Shown: positions 21,979-34,754, counted from the stretch's first letter. The stretch is 64,000 bases of DNA from Tricholoma matsutake (GCA_026075535.2 AP026539.1:2170001-2234000); one strand, 5' to 3'. Notes: generated by a model from the sequence alone, not told the origin. Translations and numbers: made by a program.

Positions 21979-24047
21979 TGCTACCAAACCAAAATCTGCA
22001 AATTCACAATGTGTTTACTCTTGGTTCTCTGCCACCAACCCTTGCATGTCCCTACTGTGTCTGACACTTTCACAGCAAAGGTGGATGCACCAAACACATA
22101 TGGGCAAAGCACCAGACAGACAGATCTGAGCCCCACATGCCCAATCGATCTGTGCCACAATCACCTATGTCATCCTTCTTACAATCACAATCCTTGTCAC
22201 AATCATCTCCTCAGTCTCCAGGTCTCATTCCTTCCAGCAATACAATACCATATCCTTCACATGGAGGACCCAACTCTGCTGGCCCAGCTGTTGAACACCT
22301 GCACTCCAATGTGGCCTACAATTCACCTGGTTCCTATTCCAACTCCGGCAATGATATGAATGAAGACCCACCACCTGGGGACAGAGTCAGCAACTGCCAA
22401 GTTCCTGACCCACCACACATTATACATGTTTATCATTCAAAGCTTGATGGTAAGTTGATCTTTTTCAAATATACACTGACATTAACTTTCTCACTTGTAG
22501 GATGAATCTGTGACAAGGGTGGCAATGACATACCCCTCGATGCACCACCACCTCCTCGCCACCCAGATAAAGGACCTGATGATTGGGTGCCCTATGCTAC
22601 CCACCTCCAATTTGAAGTCGCTGACTTCCTCTTCCGTCAAAATCAGATGTCTGCTGGGGATATCAACTTTCTACTCAGCCTTTGGGCTGCATCTCTGGCC
22701 ATCCACGATGATGAACCACCATTTTTGAAGGCTATGCATGTGTACAACACCATCAATTCCACTCTTGGAGATGTCACCTGGGAATCTTTTAGTTTACAGT
22801 ATAATGGAACCTGACCTGCAGAGAGTGTTCCGTTGTGGATGCAGGCAGACTATGATGTCTGTTTCATGATCCCCGCATTTTGGTCCATGACTTCTCTCCA
22901 ATCCTGATTTCAAGACTGATTTTGATTATGTGCTGTTTCAAGAGCACACAACTGACAGAGTCCACCACTTTCAAGACTTCATGTCTGGAAATTGGGCTTG
23001 GGAATAAGCAGCAAGTCTTCATGACGGCTTCTTTGATCTGATATTAATCATTTGTTGCAATAGGATACTATTGCTGAGGATCCTGAAACCCATGGTGCCA
23101 TTTTTTGCCCCACTATCCTTGGTAGTGATAAAACTACAGTATCCGTAGCTACAGGACACAATGAGTACTGGCCATCTACCTATCTATTGGTAATATACAC
23201 AACAACACCTGATGAGCACATCATAATGGTATTGTGTTCCTTGGCTTCTTCGCTATCCCAAAATGTAAATGCCATATTATTGTGCTGTAATATATCTTGC
23301 TAATGCATGGGTCTTGTTTAGCGACTCATGAATTTTGTGACGATGCCAGCTTTTGTAAATTCTGGTGCAACTTCTACACTCATCGCTTGCCTGAATCCTC
23401 GAGCCTCTCAAAGCTGGCATGACAATGCCTGAGGTTGTTTGCTTTCCTGATGGTCATTTTAGAAAGGTCATCTACAGGCTTGGCCCCTATATTGCAGATT
23501 ATCCAGAACAGGCACTGCTTGTATGCATTGTGCAAGGCTGGTGCCTGAAGTATGTATTCCTACTGATAAACTGATGAAATCAATGTTGACAAGCTTTTTC
23601 AGATGTACTGCCCCTGTGAAGGACCTCGACTCTTGTCACTATGTGCGCCATTCTCAGGAGCATGCTGAGCTGCTAGTCAAGGCATTTGAGCTTGGTACAC
23701 TATGGGATGAATATGGACTCGTTGGGGATGTTGTCATAAGTGTTCCTCTGTTATATTATCTGTGTCTATTCATTATCTTTTAGCCATTCACAAGCATGTT
23801 CCCCCAAGCGGATATGCATGAGCTTCTGGCACCTGATCTACTACATCAGTTGATCAAAGGTGCCTTCAAGGACCACCTCATTATGTGGGTGAATGAATAC
23901 ATTAAAGCAGAATTCCCAGCAGCCAAAGCATAGAAGATTCTCGATGACATTGACCAGCAGTAAGCTTTTCACCCATGATTTGTATGGTAATAATTACTGA
24001 ATTTATTGAAGCATAGCACTTGCTCCATCTTTTGCCCGGCTTCAACA
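21979..24047 (+). pseudogene. Plavaka transposase, N-terminal half
   Basis: An N-terminal C2H2-type finger (CPYC ... CTKHIWAKH, 22,048-22,115) carries an in-frame TGA at about 22,060 where Arg would fit. A predicted intron (22,450-22,500, GTAAGT...TTGTAG) leads to GPDDWVPYATHLQFEVADFL, DVTWESFSLQYNG, FQDFMSGNWAW, VILGSDKTTVSVATG, DYPEQALL, ELGTLWDEYGLVGDVV, LLAPDLLHQLIKG and ILDDIDQQ. After another intron comes IALAPSFARLQH, where the copia sequence begins. Several frame changes occur (for example around 22,815-23,500). The remainder, starting FPEGQNFKQW, is at 13,635 on the minus strand. Confidence 0.85.
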
Positions 24048-27000
24048 TGGGCAGCCATGGCAACAGTGCGGATGGAGGCAAGTTTCACAACAGGAGCAAA
24101 TGTGTCAAAGTAATCAACACCAGGAACTTGGGAGAAACCTTGAGCGACAAGATGACCTTTGTAGTGAATGACATTTCCAGCCGCATCCTTCTTCGCTCAA
24201 AAAACCCACTTCGAACCAACAATGTTCACATCTGCAGGTGGTTCAACAAGCTCGTAGATCCCCATCTCCTTTAGAGTTGCTGTTCCTTCATAGATGGCCT
24301 TCTCCCACAGTGGCCAGTCAGGACAGTGCTTTGCTTCAGCCAAAGACCTCAGCTCCAAAGCTTCAACATCACTAGTTTCAGCAGCCATTGCATACTCCTC
24401 AGCAAAGTCAGCAGCCATGATCCAATCTGCTGTTCCCTCCCCCTCAAACACAGCTGTCAGCAACTGGATTCCAGATGCAATCTGGGGGTCGGAAGGTCTT
24501 GCAGAGCTAACTCCATGCCCAGAAAGGATGTCCTGGATATGCCGGCTGGGTTTTCGAATGCGCCTAGCAGGAAGTTCAACTTCAGGAGGTGTTTTGGGCT
24601 GAGCAGGTGCAGGAGCCGCAGTGGTGGGAGGTGGAACAGTTGAGGTTGATGGTGCCAAGGTAAGTGGGTTAGAGGACAACTTGACAAAGTCAAAATCCTC
24701 CCCCTTGAGACGTCCTGCTGACATACACGTTTTGTTGAAGTAGATGTTGCGTTCCGTGGTCACAGTTTGACTGTCAGGCCAATACACATGGCATCCATTG
24801 CTCTTGTCATCGATACCAATCCAATGACCTTCCCTCACACGGCCACCAAGTTTATCCCCACCCTCGATGTGCACCCAACACTTTTCACCCCACTCATGAA
24901 CATTCCTCAGGTCCGGTTTCTTTTCAAATGCAGCCTTGAAAGGGGTTTTACCAGCTACAGCCTTTGTCGATGTTCAGTTCATCAACCAAACAACATGACA
25001 TGCAGCTTCACCCCACAGCATCCTCAGGAGACCACTTGCATGCAGCAGCGCCTGAATGCACTCCATGATCATGTGATTTCGACGCTCAGCAACTCCATTT
25101 TCCTGTGGCATGTCATGAACTGTGAGTTTCTGCTCAGTACCTTTGGACTTCAGGTACAGCATGAATTCCTTCCCCATGTATTCACCACCACGATCTGAGT
25201 GCAAAACCTTGATAGGTTTCTTCATCTGCATCTCGCACCAGGCCTTGTACTCTTTGTAGGCATTGGGAGCATCAGATTTCTTGGCAAGAAGGTGAAGGTG
25301 AGTAAAACGAGTTGAATCATCGACAAACATAACATAATAATGCCTTCCACCTTTCATAGCCACCAGAGCTGGTCCCCACAAATCAGAGTGAACTTCGGCT
25401 CCAAACTCCATTGCACACTCCCCCTGTTGAGTCTTCGCAACAGGCTTCCGAGTAGCCTTCGCATACACACAAGACTCACAAAAGAAATCCTCGCCCGATG
25501 CTGTGGTCTCAAGTCGAAGACCTGTGATGAAACCATCCTGGGCAAGCTTCTTTGCCACATTTGGAGATATGTGTCCAAGGCGACGGTGCAGTTGATCCAA
25601 CGTGAGTACCTCCTCTGCTGCACAGGCAGATTCCAGCTCATGGTCAACATGATACAGTCCACAACTATTCTCCAGGACTTCACCCACATTTTTGCCACCC
25701 AGCCCCGTTATGATACACTTCCCACCTCCAAAGGTTACATTGAAGCCCATATCATCCAGATGGCCAACCGAGACAAGTGTGTACCCCACCTCAGGAGAAT
25801 ACAACACTTCAGTGAGTCGCAAATCAGAACTGACAGCACCATTAGGTATGTCAACCACCAACTCCCCCTTTCCAACAGCTGAAAAACCATGTTTATTTGC
25901 AGCCTTGAAATGTTTTGGGGAAATTGTCGTGAAGTTTTCGATATCATTTCGATAAGGGGAAAGATGTTGTGAAGTTCCAGAGTCAAATATTTCGGCATGA
26001 GGTGAGTCCACCGGGTCGTTATCAGCACCAACATGTGCTACGACATCTGAGTCAACACTTTCTGAGCCCAAGTCAACACTGATGAGCGAGCTGCTCCAAT
26101 CAGCCTCAGGTAACTCCTCAGAAAAACAGTTGCAATCCACTATCTCGTTCTCAGCCACCTCTGAAAACCAATCATCTTCACTATCAGGCATATCCTCCAC
26201 ATCTGATCCCTCCAAAGAATTAGACACAGCCTGCAAGTCAGGCAATGAGTCATCATTGTTGAAGCCAAAATGCATTTCAACAAAGAATGCTGCTTCAGCC
26301 TCAGAATCAGAATCGGACTGTATAGCGGCATTGGCTGAGCCCCCCTTTTTGGACGAGGTGCCCTTTTCACCACCTGAGAACTTTGGTGGCTTTGTGCACT
26401 TGTCCTTGAAGTGACCTTTCTCCCCACAGTTCCAGCATACGCCCCGAGGTTTCTTCGACTTCCCATTCCCAGGAGTGACAGCTAAAGCTTCGTCCTGGCT
26501 ATCTGCCTTTGTTGCTTTGCTGTGATTTGAGTGGTGTGTGGCATTATGCTCGTACTCCTTGGAGATAATGGAAATGAGGGTGTCTGGCTTCACTTCCTTC
26601 TTTGGGTCATTGACATGGGCAGCAGCAACAAGACTAGAGGCGAAGTTGGCAAGGGAAGGGGGGAGACAGCTGATAATGGTGGACCGATAGTCCTTTTCCT
26701 CGATAGTGATACCGATGGTGGCGAGCTTCTCATGTTCGACACGAAGCTGATCAAGAAACTCCTGAACATTGCCTTTTTTGGGGCTCTTTGACTGCAGGAA
26801 CTTGGAACGAAGTTCAGTTTGGGCAAATGTGCCCTTCTCCAAAAACTCTGCCACAATCGCCTCCCAACGATCCTTCACACATGTGTGGCTGTGCACAAGG
26901 ATCAACGTGGAGTCAGGGATCTTCTGCGTGAGCAGGGACTTTGCGGTATGCTCATTCTTGTTCCAGAGGGCGAGAGCTTCTGTTTCAGTGTCAGTAGCTG

Positions 27001-27169
27001 GAGAACCAACAGTGGGACAGGGAGTGGTGCCATCAAAATGGCCCCAGAAGCCCTTGGCATCAAGTGCATCCTGGAAATGGAGCTTGAAGATCGTCCAGTT
27101 CAGGCCAGAAGGCTCGAGCTTAGGGACAGATGAAGGGAGGAGGTTGGTAGTAGTCAGAGTAGTTGACAT
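24048..27169 (-). pseudogene. Copia 2 gag-pol, 5' half
   Basis: A frame of 731 codons starts at 27,169. It has gag (KLEPSGLNW ... FWGHFDG), zinc knuckle CWNCGEKGHFKDKC, protease FDSGTSQHLSPY, pre-integrase LHRRLGHISPNVAKKL with CESCVYAKATR, and integrase HSDLWGP, LHSDRGGEY and ENGVAERRNH with the D, D and E all present. An in-frame TGA at about 24,975 stands where Arg fits (N-stop-TSTKA). The frame then continues (VHIEGGDKLGG ... HCPDWPLWEKA ... VGSKWVF) to a second TGA at about 24,195, again for Arg. RT begins (LVAQGFSQVPGVDYFDTFAPVVK) and stops at the inversion junction. Apart from the two nonsense codons it is well preserved. Confidence 0.9.
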
Positions 27170-27198
27170 TTCAGCAGGGGATCAGGGCCCAATAACCT

Positions 27199-27559
27199 GT
27201 AAGAGTAGCTAAATGTAGCATTACGAGACTGAGTGTTTGCGCGCGAGAGCGAGAGCACAACAGCTGAATATATTTACCTAAACGTAGCGTTATGAGACTA
27301 AAGGCAAATGTAAGTACAAGAATATAAATAAAGTAAGGTAAAAGTATTCACCTCAGTGTTTGCGCGTGAGAGCGAGAGCACAACAGCTGAGGTGAGGTTA
27401 CAAAAAGTAACAAAGTTATAAACTACAACTAACTGCGTCGTAAGGTACAGTAGTTAGGTGTACATCAAAGGCAACAAGGGGTCAAATAAGGAAGTACGGG
27501 TACATATGAGCGTTTCACAGAATGGTGCTTGGAATGGAGCACAGCTTGCTAATCCAACA
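27199..27559 (-). repeat. Copia 2 5' LTR
   Basis: A 361-bp LTR, minus-strand TGTTGGATTAGC...CTCTTACA, followed by GGTTATTGGGCCCTGA (probable primer-binding site). It contains two copies of a GAGCACAACAGCTGA block. It is flanked by ATAGG (CCTAT on the element strand). Confidence 0.9.
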
Positions 27560-28787
27560 ATAGGGGATTTTAATCCCTGGCAAATCCCCGAAAAGCCCTT
27601 GAGAACCCTTGCCATACCTTTCTGTGGAACACGGAATGGACAGGGATTCAGGGGGATTTTGTGGGTTTCAGAGGTATAGCATGGTGTTTAGTTCCCTTCC
27701 CATCCCTCGCAATACCGCAAAAAACTTTTGTATTCCTCTAAATACCTACATTTCCCTATGAAAATAATCTACGCTCTGATGCTCCTCTATCTTTGCCAAT
27801 GCTGCCCAACCCCTGCCAGTACCCTGCCCACCCTTTCCTTCCCCCTTATCGAGCCTTTTCCACTCTCGAACCCTTGCTTGAAGCCCATATTGAAAGAGAT
27901 AAGTATGAAACAAAAGAAATTCAGAGTTGAAATGGATCTGACCTGCATTGACCATGTTGCATGTGTATTCGTTCCCAGTTCTGCGAGTTGGAGAAGCAGG
28001 ATTAGTCACAGAATCAGCGTGCAAGGGACAGCACGTACCACGTCCACTCGAGCGTCGTTTGACCGCTGCCAAGATTGTCTTGTTATTCTGCTGCATCCGC
28101 GACTCGACCACCATACTAGAGAGAAGAGAAACACATCTCAATGGCCAAAACAGAAATAGGAATCCTAGCTATGTACCAGTAGTTGTATTGTCACCAATTC
28201 GGTTGTTTTTTCACACATAATTGTTTGGGTTAGGGAACAACTTGCAGTCCAATTATGCCCCTAGTTCACGAAAAAGGCATGTTGAAAGTCATTTTTATGT
28301 CAGTGGCACACATATAGTCGCGTAGGAACACCACGCACCCGAGAGAATGCATTGATCTTTCTCCATTCCTTCAGGTGATTGATTTCGTGAGCAAATCAGG
28401 GAAGCAAAGATGAGTGGGGAGTACATTGAGTGAGATGGACATAAGTGCAAGGGGTTAGTGATGGTGGTAGTAGAGAAAGTCGGGGGAAGGAGGGGATCGC
28501 ATGAGGTGACAACTTCAAGTGCCTAAATTAGTAAATAAATATCATCAAACTCCACTGGAAAATGGGAGGATGGAGAACAGTTCGAAGACGTCATGCCAAC
28601 CCAAGTTACCCAATGGCATTTGGTGGTCTTGAACTCGAAAAAAATCTTGAATGTGCTGGCCGATGACGAAAACATTTGATTAGGTAAAGTTTTTGCTCGC
28701 CCAGTTAGGGATCGAAAGGGATCGAAAGGGATGTGAAGGGTTTTGGCGGAATTTAGGGGGATATCCAGGTGCGGACTTTTGACTGGG
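27560..28787. mobile_element. hAT-like element, outer part
   Basis: Outer terminus GGACTTTTGACTGGG (28,773-28,787), followed by TTTCAACC (28,788-28,795); its partner terminus is at 15,353. Subterminal AGGGAT/GGGGAT repeats lie at 28,690-28,740 and 27,563-27,600. No transposase recognised, so it is non-autonomous; about 1.3 kb without copia 2. Confidence 0.6.
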
Positions 28788-28903
28788 TTTCAACCCCCAT
28801 GGCCACATCTCTTGTTACTTGTTACTTGCTTGATATCCGCCTATGCTAACTAGAGCTAAGGACATGCCTCGACGGACCAATATTAAAGGCACATCTTCCA
28901 CAG

Positions 28904-30246
28904 ATGGCACGTAAATATGTTGAAGGTGAAGATGTAGGTATTATGAATGCTCAGTCGCGGGTGCATCAAAAACCCTGTGGGAAAAGCTACCGGCCGGCCC
29001 CCTCGAATGTCCCATCGACTCGCGTCGCACTGGTCACTGGGGGGGCTCAGGGCATAGGTCGTGAAACAGCTCTTCGTCTCGCTTCTGATGGACTCGATGT
29101 CGCTGTGGATGATATTCCCTCTAAGTTACCGCTCTTGGAAGGAGTCGTGAGTCGTAAATGAAATCAAGGCGATTGGGCGAAAAGCAATAGCTCTTACATT
29201 TGATGTAAGCAAGGAAGGCGAGGTGAAAGCGATGGTGGAACAAACTGTTGCTGAGCTGGGACGAATTGACGCTGTAATCTTGGAGCGTCTGCTGCCGTGA
29301 CTACTGGAAGCTGACCTTGTCGCGTTTTTCACGCAGATGATAGCGAATGCAGGGGTTGTCGGACTTTATCAGGGGATCATGGATGGTCAGTCTCATGACT
29401 CATGATACGACTTGTTCTAGATTCTGATACTTGCCTATCATATTAGCCGATGTGGAATTGTGGGAATCAGTTTGGGCAGTCAACATTCGTGGGCCATTGC
29501 TCTGCTACAAGTACGCTGCAAAACAAATGGTTAAGCAAGGCTGGGGTGGTCGGATAGTTGGTAGGAGCCTACACATTGGTTAGTAGCACATAAACTTCAC
29601 TGAGGGAATCGTATGTGTCAGGTGCTTCCTCGATTTGTGGGTTGAAAGGCAAACTCAACATTCGATGTTCTTCGAGTTTTCTTGCTGATCTAACTTGTTT
29701 AGGATATGCTAACACCAGCTCATACTGTATCTCCAAGGCCTCAGTTCGTTCATTGACTCAGTCGACGGGTATGTCGTCAGTTCTGCTAATCACTCGGATA
29801 TAGAATGACGTGGTTGTGCGCTCTAGCCCTGGAATTGGAAGGTCATGGTATCACAGTGAATGCATATGCTCCAGGGGTTATAGAGACAGAGATGAGTGCG
29901 TACAACATGTCTCTGTCGACTCGTACTTCTCATTCTCATGACGCTTGAAGCTACTCGGAACACAGACAAAGCCTTGGGAGGGACGTGTACCACGATAAAA
30001 AAAGTCAGCACTATTCAATAGTTTGATAAAATATTCGAAGCTTACCATTCTATGACCAGGTATTGAACCTACCTATGAATTATCCGGTTGGCAGACCGGA
30101 TGTTGTCGCAGGACTTGTGTCCTATCTCGTTTCTCCCGAAGCTCATTACATCTCGGGTGAGTTGCAATGTGTAAATGTTGCTTGGTGTACGCTCATAGTT
30201 ATCAGGCCAGACCATCTCTATTAGCGGCACCAGTGTTCTTAACTGA
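28904..30246 (+). CDS. Short-chain dehydrogenase/reductase (SDR), frameshift in exon 1
   Basis: NAD(P)H-dependent oxidoreductase of the classical SDR family, close in motif order to diacetyl/acetoin-type reductases; substrate unknown. Visible: TGGAQGIG cofactor loop, ANAG, NIRGP, catalytic ASSICG, YCISK (Tyr-x3-Lys) and APGVIETEM. Nine exons joined by eight introns of 49-63 nt keep one frame: 29,274-29,336; 29,386-29,446; 29,561-29,621; 29,649-29,702 (GC-AG); 29,769-29,826; 29,896-29,950; 30,004-30,059; 30,157-30,205. The exception is exon 1, where GTCGTGAGTCGTAAATG looks like a 7-bp tandem duplication that shifts the frame at about 29,148. Without it the order would be LLEGVV-NEIKAIG. The N-terminal extension of about 40 residues is longer than usual. 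It is therefore either a recent pseudogene or spliced in an odd way. Confidence 0.8.
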
Positions 30247-31689
30247 AGTTTTCTCATTACTTGAGTATTGGACTGTATAAGCAATGTATAAGAATTCCAT
30301 TTTCCCTGCCAGATGATTGAATTGACGTGTGTCTTTCACCTCACTCTCATGTAAATGTACTCGGCTATACCAACAGATTCGTCGAATGAGCATCACCGGA
30401 GGAAGAAGATGCTCATTCGCATGAGTTCGGGCTCAATGTCGGACGGACAAAGCGGATCCGGACAAAGCAGTCACCACACACGCTCATATGACCGTACTCT
30501 TTCTCTCCCCTTCCCTTCTCTACATTTCCATTACGAATACATTGGCGTTCACATGCAGGATCGGATAACAAAGAATCGGCCGCTAGTGTGATGAGGGTCG
30601 TTATTGCGTATTCGCTCGGGTTTGTGGACTGCGATCGATCCCTTGATGGTGGAGTTTTTCAGCCTTTTCAACAGCGCGGTCAATTTGAAAGGTTGGTCTC
30701 ACCTAGGTTCTAATCACGTATGTTACTTCCGTTTTTCTCCTTTGTGCAAGCCATTATCAAACTGCAACGACGGTCGAGCTGCTGGATACGCATGCAGACT
30801 GTACTAGTTCTAGTTCTACATTGTTATCCTTCCTACCGTCGTTTCACAGCGCACACTGGCAGTCGACCCATCAACAATTTGATCCTCAACTACCCTCGAC
30901 GTAGCCCAGCATAGTCCACTGCATGTCAAGGCTCGTTCGCAGAACTAGATAAACAAACGTACGATCACGGTCAACTCTGTGCAAACTCTGTGTTTGCCTC
31001 GAACTGAAAACTCTACCCGCCTTGAAAACTCTAGGAGATTTTGCATGTCGCGAGTGCAGAGAATGAGAGGTAAGCCCCAATGAGGATTCCGTTGACGCCA
31101 GGTGACTTGCTCCGATGCAATGTGGCTAACCAAAGTGAAATCAGATAGCATCAGCCCAAGCCAACCAGTGGCACAAATATCGTCGTTGACATTATCTGAT
31201 TAGTGAAGGATGGCAATTTTACGTCCGTTTGCGTCAGTAAAAATTCGTCGCTACCTGACTACGATACAGCCTGTACTTCTTTTACCACCCCCCAATTCCA
31301 TCCCATAGCCTCGAGCTCACCTCACCAATCTCACCACCTCCATCGCCCTCCCTTCGAATCTCGCCACACCCTACCGCTATTCGCTGTGCCATCCCTATTG
31401 AATTGCGAGTCACAACCTGAGCGAGAGAAGTTTTACTTGGTTGATTTCAAACTGTTCTGAAAAGAAATCATCGTTATCGTGGCGACAAGATCAATTGAGT
31501 TCGTGACGTACAAGATGCTTCGTTCGATCCTTGTATACCTGTCCCAAAATTAGTACAAGAAGGTCGCTTAAAACGGAATGAAGGCGACCTGTAATTTGTC
31601 CTTATCCTGCTGTACGGAATCCCAGAAATTATTGAAGCCTTGCATAGTACCATTTGGATTCAATTCTTTCCAGTCGCGTGCCGCCTCCC
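30247..31689. other. No gene recognised
   Basis: Small open frames on both strands without motifs, splice patterns or clear repeats. Confidence 0.45.
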
Positions 31690-33660
31690 ACCTAAACGGG
31701 GTGATAACCGAACGGGATTCACTCTTGGTATCATCAAGGACTCACGTGGGCGAAATAGTGTCAGGAGGAACCCACGATCCCTTCCCTCCCTTTGAAGACT
31801 TTCGGGCAAGTTTCTTGGTGACAGGCTGGGATACCGGATCATGCAATATTCCGACAGGCGCAGCATCCTTGAGCACATCTCGCTGCTTGCAGACACTTAA
31901 AACAAACAAAATTGTCAGCAAACGAGGGAATGCAAAGGAACGAGATGATAGGTGCCTATCGATGGCCTCCACAATGTGTCCAACCTTTCCATGAAGAAGG
32001 CCCTCGTCGACTTTGCGATCACGAACGAGATGCTCCAAGAGCTGAACCAATGTGATGAGGCCATATTTACCTCGCAACGAGGGGATAGATATCAGGAATG
32101 CTGTGTGAGATAAGAACATTTAGTTTCTGGTCCCAGGTTTCCCAGACATCGACATCAGCTGTGATGTCCGTCGTGAGCTCCACCGAATCACAACAATATC
32201 CGGCTAGGGGACCAGTCTTCTTTGCTGTGGGCACCGATTTTGGTAAGCTTTCAACCTTCTCACGGAGTGTCTTCAATATGGTGAAGGGCACGCTACTCTG
32301 TGCAGGAATGGTGGGCAAAGATTTGGGTGTAAGGATGGTCATGGGTATAGATGGCATTGAGGAAGGGCCAGGGATGGGCTGGGAATGTGATCCAGACTCT
32401 GCAAGCATTCATAAGCATGAGTTGGTCATGAGGCGATGTCATACCGTTGTTGAGATTGAGATTCAATAGTGTAGTGTTGATAGAAAATCCATTGCTGCGA
32501 ATGCAATCAGAATATCAGATATGCACTTACGAATCTGAAAGCCTTATAGAGGATTTTTCAGCGGCTATATGCATATATGACCATTAGCATAGTAGGGCAA
32601 AATGATATGGAGGTGAACCTTTGGCTCAAGTGTCGCATTTTTCAGTCAAGTCGAGTGCTAAAGAGAATTATGGTAGCAGCAGCTATCAGGCAAGCTTCAG
32701 CAATTGATTTACTCATGTTTTGTGACTTGTTCATGGTAGAGAGAGAGGCTGTCCCTGTCTTCACTTTCTTTGGTTGAGGTCCCTTGCACGACACCTCAGG
32801 ATCATCATGGGAATTTGCAGGTTCTGAAGACTCCTTCCACTTGCGCTTGCTGCCTTCATCGGAGCCACCAGTATCGAACAGCGTCTTCCTAGCTTGCCTA
32901 GCCAACGGGGACCACTTCCAGCTGTGATAATTTTTCTTCCACAATGCTTCAACCTTCCATCGCCCAGTGCAAAGGCAGAGAAATGCAAACTTTTCTTCTA
33001 GTATATCTCAGAACTTGTCATGCAAAGTGGCGCCTGCAGAAGACCAGTTAGTGGGGGGGTGATTTGCATTGATGTTGTCATTTCAGAAGCCTCGCAGCTC
33101 AGCATATAGCCACTTCCTTTCATGATGATCGGTAACCTTCCCATTTTCATCTTCCAGAAAAGCCAGAACACTGCTTTCGTGTTTTGTGATACTCCCACTC
33201 TCCCTGGAATCACTATCGTAGTTGCTTGAATCAGTATCATAAACTTTGATTACAGCAAATTGAACCGTGTCATTCTGGCGCCTCTCCCAATGTTTTACAT
33301 TCAGATAGTCAGACTTCCTGAGGGATATTCATGGAGGCTTGGATGCAGGTAGGCCTTGAGCTGGATGAGTATTTGAATCTGAGCATCATGGCTTTGCATT
33401 TAAGGCAGTGATTAATTGTGTTCTGTGCATAAAATTCAATAGATGATATATGCAGTTAAATTGATGAATGACGCACTGTAAGTTATCAACTCAATCACGC
33501 AAAGTGATGTTCTCCTTCTCCAACCTCAAATAGGCTGGGTTAGCTGCTGTACGCAAGGCTGCATCTGATAGCGAATGGACTAGGGCAAAGTGTTCTGGAT
33601 ATGGTGCATTCATTTGGTCAAAGGTTTCTTGTGGTGTTCGAGCCTATGAGGTGCATTGAT
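31690..33660 (-). pseudogene. Hypothetical basidiomycete protein, decayed
   Basis: Minus-strand segments can be followed in order: TPQETFDQMNAPYPEHF with a coiled stretch (YLRLEKENITLRD, then TGA, about 33,640-33,480), YLNVKHWERR (about 33,290), acidic DTDSSNYDSDSRESG, KWLYAELRGF, then TGA for an expected Trp, and LCTGRWKVEALWKKNYHSWKW. A Lys-rich nuclear-signal-like stretch follows (GSKRKWK ... PKKVKTG). The C-terminal block is VWETWDQKLNVLISHSIPDIYPLV ... GKYGLITLVQLLEHLVRDRKV (32,160-31,990). I recall similar proteins repeated across basidiomycete genomes, but no function. At least three stops or shifts are present. Confidence 0.45.
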
Positions 33661-33739
33661 CAGAATACTTTCATCCAGGTCGTGTCTCAAGCAAAGGATA
33701 TAGAATGAATCACACAGAGAGAGAACTAGTCAAAAAGCC

Positions 33740-34030
33740 TGTTCTGTTGGGCTGATATCCTGCATCATTCTGGGGCCAACCATGGGCTATGTGGGGACCA
33801 AATTGTGATAAACCGGAGACTCCATGCTGGTTGTAGGATCTAGGAAAGGTGGACATGAGGTGATACATGAGGTGTACAAGAGGTAGATACTCAGTAGATA
33901 AGTAGTAGCACCTTGCAAGGGGTTCCTTAGAGTATTCTCTTTGGATTTCCCCTTGCTAGGTGAGTAGGGATGCCTGTATCTTTAGTACACAATCTTACTT
34001 TGGATTTCCCCTTGCTAGTATGTGCCTTGT
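33740..34030 (+). repeat. Fragment of a gypsy-type LTR
   Basis: Contains CTTAGAGTATTCTCTTTGG and two copies of GGATTTCCCCTTGCTAG. These match, in reverse, the GATCCTTAGAG and GGATTTCCCTTTGCTAG pairs of the LTR at 62,642-63,700. It is probably a solo or truncated LTR of the same family. Confidence 0.5.
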
Positions 34031-34349
34031 GCATTGGATCATATGGGTCTTGCCCTTACACCAGTTGTGTATGAGGAAGTCATCATCAAGTTGTTGTCGA
34101 GGGACATTGATGAAGTGAGACCATGAGAACTTAGTAAACAATGCCAGAAAAGTGGCACCACTTCCATTTGCACTTGATTTAGAAACATGCAAACAACAAA
34201 AAATGGTCTGTGCCCTCCCTGGGGTATTTAAACTGCTCATTTTCCACTGATTCTTGCTCAGGTGTCCCCCACTATGTAGCATTTTTCCATTATGTTTATA
34301 TTTAATAGTTATAATACATATATCTATTTGCACTTAATCAGACCCCAGG

Positions 34350-34545
34350 AAGGACTGTAGGTTTTGTCCTTCACCAGTTTGAACTGGTCTTTAACAGTTC
34401 TAGCAAGTGTGTGTGATAAACAGGACTGTGGACCAGACTGCCTTGTTAAGGTGTGAAACTGGAACTGATAGTCCTACAGGACCAGTTCTGGTTCAGTCTG
34501 GTCTCAGTCTTTTTCTGGTTTGATGAACTGGACCTTTAAGCACTA
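34350..34545. repeat. hAT-MITE fragment
   Basis: Rich in ACTGGTC, CCAGTTC and GGACCAG motifs. It ends CCTTTAAGCACTA, the reverse of a TAGTGCTTAAAGG terminus like that of the MITE at 47,035-47,809. The left end was not found. Confidence 0.45.
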
Positions 34546-34754
34546 ATTCTGGGCAGTGGAAAAATTGATACACCAGATGCACAACATACAGCAACAGTTA
34601 TGCAAGGCACAATTCAAGGAGCCTCCAGCATACTATGATCCCCCCCTGTATATGAAGAATTAGATTAAGATACCACTCCCATACGTATGGATTTCTTTAA
34701 CTACTTCAGGCAATATGGATTTACATGCCAAAAAGATGAGTTAGCAGTCAGACA

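Larger units (their letters stand above)
13636..24047. other. Inverted segment of about 10.4 kb
   Basis: Left junction: Plavaka transposase (minus) abuts copia RT (plus) at about 13,636. Right junction: Plavaka transposase (plus) abuts copia RT (minus) at about 24,047. Reversing the segment joins both genes in order. It also pairs three target duplications: CTCCTAGTG (10,996 with 16,973), CCTAT (15,261 with 27,560) and TTTCAACC (15,354 with 28,788). Confidence 0.85.

Noticed and set aside
13636..24047. Two independent copia copies and two independent Plavaka copies instead of an inversion
   Set aside because: The halves are complementary without overlap at the same two junctions, and three separate TSD pairs match only across the breakpoints.
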